Of a stretch of DNA of 7,739 bases, positions 1 to 4,969 are shown in pieces. Each line of letters starts with the position of its first letter. The stretch's first letter is position 1. The DNA lies in assembly GCA_017989885.1 (NCBI GenBank), contig JAGNPA010000073.1:1-7739 (forward strand), read 5' to 3'. This DNA comes from Aquabacterium sp. (lineage in GTDB: Bacteria; Pseudomonadota; Gammaproteobacteria; Burkholderiales; Burkholderiaceae_C). A program made the position numbers and the translations under genes. The notes beneath the pieces are model-generated. The model saw nothing but the letters and a program-made list of their open reading frames with translations. It made no database searches and had not been told where the DNA came from.

Positions 1-32
1 GAAAAAAGCCGGCTGCAAGAGCCGGCTTTTTC
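1..32 (-). terminator. Intrinsic terminator of the cytochrome c gene, probably bidirectional
   Basis: A perfect GC-rich stem (AGCCGGCT on both arms) with a 5-base loop at 15-19 is flanked by an A-run on the left and a T-run on the right. Read on the minus strand it lies about 30 bases after the cytochrome c stop codon and ends in a U-tract, as a rho-independent terminator should. Because the left arm is preceded by six A and the right arm followed by five T, it could also stop plus-strand transcription entering from outside the window. Confidence 0.87.
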
Positions 33-60
33 GATCGGAGCGATCAGCGTGACAACACGC

Positions 61-597
61 TCAAGGGGCCGATGCGGCCTCGGCCGCAGGGGCGGCGGGC
101 TCTTCGAACTTGGCGCCACCGGCGTTGGCCAGGAAGGCGACGGCGCGGGTGATTTCCAGGTCGGTCATGTCGCCACCGCCTTGTGCAGGCATGGCGTTGA
201 AACCCTTGATGGCGTGGCCGGCCAGCGTGGCCAGACCTTGGCCGATGCGACCACCCCAGGCGGCGGCATCGCCGAACTTGGGCGCGCCCAGCATGCCAGC
301 GTCGTGGCAGGCAGCGCACTGAGCCTTGTAGGCCTCTTCACCCGAGCGAGGGCCAGTGTTGGCCGACACGAGTTTGATCTGCACGGTGCCCACGGGCATG
401 ATGCGGTCGGCGGTGGCCTGGGCGCTGAGGGCATCGGTGCCCGCCGCATTTTGGCTTTGCGACGAGACGTACATGACCAACAGCACGATGATGATCACCG
501 GGACGATGAACGCGGCTGCCACGGCAACCATCAGTTGCTGGGGGGTGCTGATCGGGCCTTGATGACCGGACTCTTGGGTTTGGGGCGCTTGGCTCAT
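61..597 (-). CDS. Membrane-anchored c5-type monohaem cytochrome c
   Basis: 178 aa. The protein probably carries electrons on the periplasmic face of the inner membrane. It has a short polar N-terminus, one hydrophobic helix (about residues 22-44) and no cleavage motif I trust, so it looks like a signal anchor. A spacer of about 40 residues follows, then one haem-c domain with the CAACH haem-binding motif at 94-98. The likely axial Met is Met136 in FNAMPAQGG, and the pattern GAPKFGD...W..R precedes it; that arrangement is typical of the cytochrome c5 family. The C-terminus is a low-complexity Ala/Pro/Glu tail (about 165-178). The ATG at 597 is the natural start because the anchor helix follows it directly, although no good Shine-Dalgarno is visible upstream. 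The gene is transcribed divergently from the tRNA-Arg and selD genes and ends at a strong terminator, so it is probably monocistronic. Its redox partner (terminal oxidase, nitrite reductase or other) cannot be told from this window. Confidence 0.92.
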   Translation of the reverse strand: MSQAPQTQESGHQGPISTPQQLMVAVAAAFIVPVIIIVLLVMYVSSQSQNAAGTDALSAQATADRIMPVGTVQIKLVSANTGPRSGEEAYKAQCAACHDAGMLGAPKFGDAAAWGGRIGQGLATLAGHAIKGFNAMPAQGGGDMTDLEITRAVAFLANAGGAKFEEPAAPAAEAASAP

Positions 598-639
598 GGG
601 GTGTTCAGGAGGCGCTGGTTGGTTTGGGGGATGACATCA

Positions 640-656
640 GACCGGCAAGACCGGTC
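640..656 (-). other. Hairpin in the leader of the cytochrome c gene
   Basis: GACCGG and CCGGTC form a perfect 6-bp stem with a 5-base loop. It overlaps a second possible pairing, TCAGAC at 637-642 with GTCTGA at 657-662. The two pairings share bases and are mutually exclusive. If transcription starts just downstream of the minus-strand -10 at 670-675, the hairpin lies near the 5' end of the cytochrome mRNA, about 43 bases before the start codon. There is no U-run after it, so it is not a terminator. Its role (mRNA stability, operator or none) is unknown. Confidence 0.35.
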
Positions 657-669
657 GTCTGAAAGGGCC

Positions 670-675
670 ATTATA
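670..675 (-). promoter_or_regulatory. Candidate -10 box for the cytochrome c gene
   Basis: Read on the minus strand this is a perfect TATAAT, about 72 bases upstream of the cytochrome start codon. No recognisable -35 lies 16-18 bases further upstream (the 17-base-spaced hexamer is TGTGTG). If it is used, the promoter probably depends on an activator or on the -10 alone. A perfect hexamer in GC-rich DNA and the correct orientation make it plausible. Confidence 0.45.
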
Positions 676-718
676 GGTGGTGCATCAACTTTCACACAGC
701 TGGATGCACACAGAGCCC

Positions 719-727
719 TGCTAGAAT
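719..727 (+). promoter_or_regulatory. Extended -10 promoter of tRNA-Arg
   Basis: TGCTAGAAT combines the extended -10 dinucleotide TG with a 5/6 match to TATAAT. It sits 10 bases before the mature tRNA 5' end, so the primary transcript would carry only a few leader bases. The bases between the -10 box and the likely start are GC-rich (CCGCCC), the discriminator type known from stringently controlled stable-RNA promoters. No convincing -35 is visible, as is usual for extended -10 promoters. Confidence 0.6.
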
Positions 728-737
728 CCGCCCTGCT

Positions 738-813
738 GCGCCCGTAGCTCAATGGATAGAGTACTGCCCTCCGAAGGCAGGGGTTGCTGGTTCGATCCCA
801 GCCGGGCGCACCA
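738..813 (+). tRNA. tRNA-Arg, anticodon CCG, with encoded CCA
   Basis: The full cloverleaf can be folded by eye. The acceptor stem pairs 738-744 with 803-809 (7 bp). The D stem pairs 747-750 with 759-762, with one G-U pair. The anticodon stem pairs 764-768 with 776-780, the variable loop is 5 bases, and the T stem pairs 786-790 with 798-802 around TTCGATC. The anticodon is CCG at 771-773, reading the CGG codon. A at position 20 of the D loop (756) and C at anticodon position 35 match the known arginine identity elements. The discriminator is A810 and the 3' CCA (811-813) is encoded. It has its own promoter and terminator and so is a single-gene transcription unit. Its wobble base is C, so it is not a substrate for the nearby selenouridine synthase, which acts on U34. 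Confidence 0.97.
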
Positions 814-831
814 TACGGATCAAGCACTTCC

Positions 832-854
832 GCCACCTTCAGGGTGGCTTTTTT
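832..854 (+). terminator. Intrinsic terminator after tRNA-Arg
   Basis: GCCACC and GGTGGC form a 6-bp stem with a loop of about 5 bases, followed directly by six T. It lies about 20 bases after the tRNA CCA end and separates tRNA transcription from selD. selD must therefore have its own promoter or depend on readthrough. Confidence 0.87.
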
Positions 855-906
855 GTTTCCGATGGGTCGCAAGTAGGCCAAACAGCGGGGGCGGCGGGAG
901 CGGGTG

Positions 907-931
907 GCAACGCGCCCGGGGATCCCGTTGC
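907..931 (+). promoter_or_regulatory. Inverted repeat in the selD leader (distal dyad)
   Basis: GCAACG at 907-912 pairs with CGTTGC at 926-931, enclosing a 13-base loop that contains most of the palindrome GGGATCCC (919-926). It lies 40-64 bases before the selD start codon in a 116-base gap that must hold the selD-selU promoter or leader. It is not followed by a T-run. It may be an operator or an mRNA hairpin, or chance in GC-rich DNA. Confidence 0.3.
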
Positions 932-932
932 T

Positions 933-947
933 ACAGTACGCCACTGT
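933..947 (+). promoter_or_regulatory. Inverted repeat ACAGT-N5-ACTGT in the selD leader (proximal dyad)
   Basis: This is a perfect 5-bp dyad with a 5-base centre, starting two bases after the distal dyad and ending 23 bases before the selD ATG. A weak -10-like TACAGT (932-937) overlaps its left arm, with no -35 at the right distance. The symmetry suits a dimeric regulator or a small RNA hairpin. No known regulator site is recognised. A strong Shine-Dalgarno for selD is not visible downstream. Confidence 0.3.
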
Positions 948-970
948 TCTCCCTTTCCAGAAAGCCGTCG

Positions 971-2005
971 ATGTCCGAGCCCATTCGCCTGACCCAATAC
1001 AGCCACGGAGCCGGTTGCGGCTGCAAGATCAGCCCCAAGGTGCTGGACGTGATCCTGGCGGGCAGCGGGGCCCAGCACCTCGACCCCAAGCTGTGGGTGG
1101 GCAACGCCTCGCGTGACGACGCGGCGGTCTATGCGCTGGACGACGAGCGCGGCGTGGTGTCCACGACCGACTTCTTCATGCCCATCGTCGATGACCCCTT
1201 CGACTTCGGGCGCATTGCCGCCACCAACGCCATCAGCGACATCTACGCCATGGGCGGCGACCCCTTGATGGCGATTGCCATCCTGGGCTGGCCCGTCAAT
1301 GTCTTGCCGCCCGAAGTGGCACGTGAGGTGGTGCGCGGCGGCCGGTCCATCTGCGACGAGGCGGGCATCCCGCTGGCCGGTGGTCACTCCATCGACGCGC
1401 CCGAGCCCATTTTTGGCCTGGCGGTGACGGGCGTGGTCGACAAGCGCCACCTCAAGCGCAACGACACGGCCACGGCCGGTTGCCGCCTGTATCTGACCAA
1501 GCCGCTGGGCATCGGCATCCTGACCACGGCCGAGAAGAAGGCCAAGCTGCGGCCACAGGATGTGGGCCTGGCGCGCGACTGGATGTGCACGCTCAACCGC
1601 GCCGGCAGCCGCTTTGGCAAGCTGGCCGGCGTGACAGCCATGACCGATGTGACGGGCTTTGGCCTGCTGGGGCATCTGGTGGAGATGGCCGATGGCAGCG
1701 GGCTCAGCGCCTGGGTTCAGGATGCGGCCGTGCCCCGCTTGCCGGGCGTCGAGCACTACCTGGCCGAGGGCTGCGTGCCGGGCGGCACCGGCCGCAATTT
1801 CGACAGCTATGGCGACAAGGTGGGCGCCATCACCGAAGCGCAGAAACAGCTCTTGTGTGATCCGCAGACCAGCGGCGGGCTGTTGGTGGCCGTGACCCCG
1901 GAAGGGGAGGCCGAGTTCCTCGCGGTGGCGACGCAGCTGGGCATGAACCTTCAGCCGATCGGGCAGCTGACCGCGCGTCAAGCCTTTGCAGTGGAGGTGC
2001 GCTGA
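971..2005 (+). CDS. selD: Selenide, water dikinase (selenophosphate synthetase), Cys form
   Basis: 344 aa, about the usual length. SelD makes selenophosphate from selenide and ATP in the cytoplasm, the selenium donor for tRNA selenouridine and for selenocysteine. The N-terminus SHGAGCGCK carries Cys16 and Lys19, equivalent to catalytic Cys17 and Lys20 of E. coli SelD, so this is the Cys and not the Sec form. The metal/ATP-binding Asp residues of the E. coli enzyme (51, 68, 91, 227) are present as Asp50, Asp67, Asp90 and Asp226. The segments [24 protein letters not shown] and [11 protein letters not shown] are nearly unchanged from E. coli. The ATG at 971 is chosen because [13 protein letters not shown] aligns with the E. 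coli N-terminus; the frame stays open upstream through the tRNA gene, but that part is not coding. The Shine-Dalgarno is weak. The stop codon overlaps the selU start by one base, indicating co-transcription and translational coupling. Confidence 0.98.
   Translation: MSEPIRLTQYSHGAGCGCKISPKVLDVILAGSGAQHLDPKLWVGNASRDDAAVYALDDERGVVSTTDFFMPIVDDPFDFGRIAATNAISDIYAMGGDPLMAIAILGWPVNVLPPEVAREVVRGGRSICDEAGIPLAGGHSIDAPEPIFGLAVTGVVDKRHLKRNDTATAGCRLYLTKPLGIGILTTAEKKAKLRPQDVGLARDWMCTLNRAGSRFGKLAGVTAMTDVTGFGLLGHLVEMADGSGLSAWVQDAAVPRLPGVEHYLAEGCVPGGTGRNFDSYGDKVGAITEAQKQLLCDPQTSGGLLVAVTPEGEAEFLAVATQLGMNLQPIGQLTARQAFAVEVR
1993..1997 (+). promoter_or_regulatory. Shine-Dalgarno of selU/mnmH inside selD
   Basis: GGAGG lies 7 bases before the ATG at 2005, within the last codons of selD. 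It is the clearest ribosome-binding site in the window. It supports the 2005 start and indicates that SelU translation initiates on its own as well as by coupling to selD. Confidence 0.75.
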
Positions 2006-3108
2006 TGGCTGCCAGCACGGCGCTCAACCGGGACGACTACCGCGCTATCTTCCTCAACGACGTTCCGATGATGGACGTGCGTGCGCCGGTGGAGTTCGCC
2101 AAGGGTGCGTTCCCCGGCGTGGTCAACCTGCCGTTGATGAACGATGCCGAGCGCCAGGCCGTGGGCACCTGCTACAAGCAGCAAGGTCAGCAAGCGGCGA
2201 TCGAGCTGGGTCATCGCCTGGTGGCGGGCGATCTCAAGGCCGAGCGCATCGCAGCCTGGGCGCAGTTTGCGCAGGCGCATCCCGATGGCTTGCTGTATTG
2301 CTTTCGCGGGGGGCTGCGTTCGCAGATCGTGCAGCAATGGCTGGAGACGGAGGCGGGCATCGTGTACCCGCGGGTGATCGGCGGCTACAAGGCGATGCGC
2401 GGCTTCCTGATCGAGACGCTGGAGCACGATGTCACGCACGCGCGTTTCGTGGTGCTGGGCGGCTTGACGGGCTCGGGCAAGACCGAGCTGCTGAACCAGC
2501 TGCCGCACAGCGTGGACCTGGAGGGGCTCGCCAACCACCGGGGCTCGGGCTTTGGCAGTCGCCCCACCGGGCAGCCGGGGCAAATCGATTTCGAGAACAC
2601 GCTGGCGATTGACGTGCTCAGAAAGCGTGCGCAGGGTCATGCCTGCTTCGTGGTTGAGGACGAAGGCACCCACATTGGCCGATGTTCGGTGCCGCTGGCG
2701 TTGCGGCAGACCATGGCACAGGCCCCGCTGGTGTGGGTGGAGGTGCCGTTTGCCGAGCGCGTCGAGCGCATCCTCAGCGACTACGTGGTGGCGCAGCAGG
2801 CCGACTTCGTGGCGGTGTACGGTGAAGGGCCCGGTGAGGTGGCCTTCCGTGAGCACCTGCTGGGCAGCTTGGCGAAGATCGCGCAGCGGCTGGGCGGCGA
2901 GCGCTACCAGCGTCTGCAAGCCATCATGCAATCTGCCTTGGCCGCCCCAGGCGCGGGCGATGTGGACCTGCACCGCGAGTGGATCGAGGCCCTGTTGCAC
3001 GGCTATTACGACCCGATGTATGCCTTCCAGCGTCAGAAGCACGCCGAGCGCATCGTGTTTGCGGGTGGGGCATCGGACGTGCTGGCCTACTTGCGCACGC
3101 AGGGCTGA
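2005..3108 (+). CDS. mnmH: tRNA 2-selenouridine synthase SelU/MnmH
   Basis: 367 aa, full length for the family. SelU (YbbB, MnmH) replaces sulfur with selenium in 2-thiouridine at wobble position 34 of tRNA-Lys, tRNA-Glu and tRNA-Gln, through a geranylated intermediate and with selenophosphate from SelD. The N-terminal rhodanese-like domain spans about residues 8-135, with the active-site loop [10 protein letters not shown] and Cys99, corresponding to the essential Cys97 of the E. coli enzyme. The C-terminal P-loop part has Walker A GLTGSGKT at 153-160, followed by the family segment [11 protein letters not shown] (171-181) and [11 protein letters not shown] (215-225), a likely Walker B-type region. 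The start is set by the 1-base overlap with selD and a good Shine-Dalgarno. With selD directly upstream, the pair makes a complete selenouridine module. The gene looks intact, with no frameshift or missing key residue. I am sure of the family; substrate tRNAs are taken from the family. Confidence 0.97.
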   Translation: MAASTALNRDDYRAIFLNDVPMMDVRAPVEFAKGAFPGVVNLPLMNDAERQAVGTCYKQQGQQAAIELGHRLVAGDLKAERIAAWAQFAQAHPDGLLYCFRGGLRSQIVQQWLETEAGIVYPRVIGGYKAMRGFLIETLEHDVTHARFVVLGGLTGSGKTELLNQLPHSVDLEGLANHRGSGFGSRPTGQPGQIDFENTLAIDVLRKRAQGHACFVVEDEGTHIGRCSVPLALRQTMAQAPLVWVEVPFAERVERILSDYVVAQQADFVAVYGEGPGEVAFREHLLGSLAKIAQRLGGERYQRLQAIMQSALAAPGAGDVDLHREWIEALLHGYYDPMYAFQRQKHAERIVFAGGASDVLAYLRTQG

Positions 3109-3168
3109 CATTCGTGCAGATCACCTCTCACATTGAGGTCTAATTGGGGTTCTAGGACACGCCCCACC

Positions 3169-4794
3169 ATGCCGGTCAGCCCGCCTACCCCATCCCCTTC
3201 TGCCGACAACGAAGCCCATCTGACGCTGGACTACCTTCTGCGTCGCATGCGTTTCAAGAGCGACTTTCCGGCGCTGGCCACCTCGATCACGCGCATCCAG
3301 GCCTTGTCCGGCTCCGAGAGCGAAAGCCTGCACACCCTGTGCGACGAGATCCTCAAGGACGTCGCCCTGACTCAGAAGCTGCTGCGTGTGGTCAACACCG
3401 CGCATTACCGTCGCGCGAGCACCGACCCCATCAGCACCGTCTCGCGCGCCGTGAGCCTGATCGGCCTGGCTGGAGTGCGCAACCTGGCCTTGTCCCTCAT
3501 GCTGCTGGAGCACATGGAAGACAAGGTCCATGCGCAGCAACTCAAGGTCGAGTTTTTGCGCACCGTCATGGCCGGCACCCTGGCCAGCGAGCTGTCACAC
3601 CAGTCACGCGACGCCGAAGAGGCATTCCTGGGCGCCCTGTTCCGCAACCTCGGCCGCCTGCTGGTCGCCTTTTACCTGCCTGAAGACGCCGAGCAGATCC
3701 GCGCGTTGACCACGGTCAGTGACGAGCAGCCCGAGCCCCTGAGCGATGCCCAGGCCTCGGCGAAAGTGCTGGGCGTCAGCCACGAACAACTGGCGGGCCA
3801 CATTGGCCAGAGCTGGGGCTTGCCCGACGGCTTGCTGGCCTGCATGCGCAGCCCCGAGGGACGGGTGCCCACACGTTCGCTGGCCGCGCGACCGGAACGC
3901 CTGTGGTGGCTGGCCAGCATGGCCAATGAGGTGGCGCAGACCATGCTCGACACCGAGCCCGTCAAGCTGGGCGATGCCCTGACCAAGCTGGCACGCACCT
4001 ATGCCACCTCGCTCGACCTCACCTCGGACGACGTCAGCCAGGCCGCCGCGCGCGCCCGCAAACGCCTCACCGAGCTGACCCAGGCGCTCAACCTGAATGT
4101 GCCCGCGCAGTCGCCCGGCGAGCGCCTGCTCGACACCTTCTACGTGGACGCCCCCAACAGCGGGCAGACCGATGGCCCCACGCCCGACGCGCTGGGACTG
4201 GGCGATGACACGGGCACACTCGCGCCCGATCTGCCGCCGCCCGCCGTCGATGCCACCAGCATCCTCACCAACGGCATCCAGGACATCACCAACTCCCTTG
4301 TCGAGTCCTTCCGCCTCAATGACGTGCTGCAGATGATCCTGGAGACCATGCTGCGGGCCCTCAACTGCCGTCGCGTGGTGTTCTGCCTGCGCGACGCGCG
4401 TACCGGCCAACTCACCGGACGTCTCGGCCTGGGCGAGGGGGCCGATGTCGTCCGCGACCTTTTCAAGGTGCCGCTGGTCCTGCGCCCCGGTGAGAATCCG
4501 GAGCTGTTCACGGCCGTCTGCCTCAAGCAGGTCGATACCCTGATCGCTGACGCCAGTGCCCCCAACATCGTCACCCGCTTGCCCACCTGGTTTCGCGACC
4601 GGGTGCAGGCGCCCACCTTCCTCGTGCTGCCCCTGGTGATGAAGCGGACCGGCCAGGCCGACATGGTGCTGGGCCTGATCTACGCCGACAAGGGCCAGGC
4701 CGACAGCCTGCAGATCAGCGAGAAAGAGCTCTCCTTGCTGCGCACCCTGCGCAACCAGGCCGTCATGGCCTTCCGCCACGCCGCCAACGGCTGA
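3169..4794 (+). CDS. HDOD-GAF domain signalling protein
   Basis: 541 aa from the ATG at 3169. A TTG at 3133 would add 12 residues without a known motif; I prefer the ATG, although its nearest Shine-Dalgarno-like AGGA is about 11 bases away. After a Pro/Ser-rich start, an HDOD domain covers about residues 24-230 (FPALATSITRIQ, DVALTQKLLRVVNTAHY, ISTVSRAVSLIGLAGVRNLALS). The HD metal pair of the parent family is replaced by Arg159-Asn160 in LFRNLGRLL, as expected for non-catalytic HDOD domains. A helical stretch (about 240-310) and an acidic/Pro-rich linker (about 311-362) lead to a C-terminal GAF domain (about 370-538) ending LIYADKG...LRTLRNQAVMAFRHA. There are no membrane segments and no GGDEF, EAL or kinase domain, so it is a cytoplasmic regulator or adaptor. 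HDOD proteins are linked to motility, c-di-GMP and stress signalling; ligand and partner here are unknown. It lies 60 bases after selU and may have its own promoter. Confidence 0.92.
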   Translation: MPVSPPTPSPSADNEAHLTLDYLLRRMRFKSDFPALATSITRIQALSGSESESLHTLCDEILKDVALTQKLLRVVNTAHYRRASTDPISTVSRAVSLIGLAGVRNLALSLMLLEHMEDKVHAQQLKVEFLRTVMAGTLASELSHQSRDAEEAFLGALFRNLGRLLVAFYLPEDAEQIRALTTVSDEQPEPLSDAQASAKVLGVSHEQLAGHIGQSWGLPDGLLACMRSPEGRVPTRSLAARPERLWWLASMANEVAQTMLDTEPVKLGDALTKLARTYATSLDLTSDDVSQAAARARKRLTELTQALNLNVPAQSPGERLLDTFYVDAPNSGQTDGPTPDALGLGDDTGTLAPDLPPPAVDATSILTNGIQDITNSLVESFRLNDVLQMILETMLRALNCRRVVFCLRDARTGQLTGRLGLGEGADVVRDLFKVPLVLRPGENPELFTAVCLKQVDTLIADASAPNIVTRLPTWFRDRVQAPTFLVLPLVMKRTGQADMVLGLIYADKGQADSLQISEKELSLLRTLRNQAVMAFRHAANG

Positions 4795-4969
4795 GTCAAG
4801 GTCCGTTTCCCCTGTTGTTCTTGTGCCAGATCAAGTCTGGTGGGCCGGCTTCCGCTAGGATCCCCCCCTCTTCTGGGGGTTCCCGGGGCAGTTTTGGGCA
4901 CATCCACGGGGTTGATCTTGCAGTTTGACGGGTTTGAGGTTTGGTGCCGGTGCGGCGTTCGGGCGTGTC
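4795..4969 (+). other. Intergenic region with hairpins and a possible FliA-like promoter
   Basis: No gene is seen in these 175 bases. They hold a 5-bp hairpin (CCAGA/TCTGG, 4826-4840) and a C-tract/G-tract hairpin (CCCCC 4864-4868 with GGGGG 4875-4879). Neither is followed by a clear T-run, so termination of the HDOD-GAF gene is uncertain. TCAAGTCT at 4831-4838 followed, 12 bases on, by TCCGCTAG at 4851-4858 partly resembles a sigma-28 promoter and points toward the next gene. A sigma-70-like TAGGAT at 4856-4861 has no matching -35. Confidence 0.35.

Noticed and set aside
49..747. A 232-codon plus-strand frame opposite the cytochrome gene
   Set aside because: It is antisense to a clear cytochrome c with CAACH and an axial Met, shows no domain of its own, and runs into the tRNA.
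738..813. tRNA-Arg as an integration (att) site for a mobile element
   Set aside because: No integrase and no direct repeat of the tRNA 3' end occur in the window, and the flanking genes look like native chromosome.
594..944. A 116-aa minus-strand frame containing [20 protein letters not shown]
   Set aside because: That peptide is the translation of the antisense strand of tRNA-Arg, a familiar spurious protein in databases.
752..970. Upstream extension of selD to an ATG inside the tRNA gene
   Set aside because: It would translate the tRNA and its terminator. Homology to E. coli SelD begins exactly at the ATG at 971.
971..1030. SelD as a selenoprotein
   Set aside because: The position equivalent to Sec in some SelD proteins is an ordinary Cys codon (Cys16), and no in-frame UGA occurs there.
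3105..3139. Possible promoter (CTGACA) and small hairpin (ACCTC/GAGGT) between selU and the HDOD-GAF gene
   Set aside because: CTGACA is a good -35 match, but the hexamers 17-18 bases on (TCACAT, CACATT) are poor -10 boxes. The 5-bp hairpin has no T-run, so neither a promoter nor a terminator is supported.
839..4779. Further long minus-strand frames (839-1981, 1978-3111, 3604-4779) opposite selD, selU and the HDOD-GAF gene
   Set aside because: They have the same shadow composition and no motif, and each mirrors a well-recognised plus-strand gene. The near-continuous run reflects codon bias, not an antisense operon.
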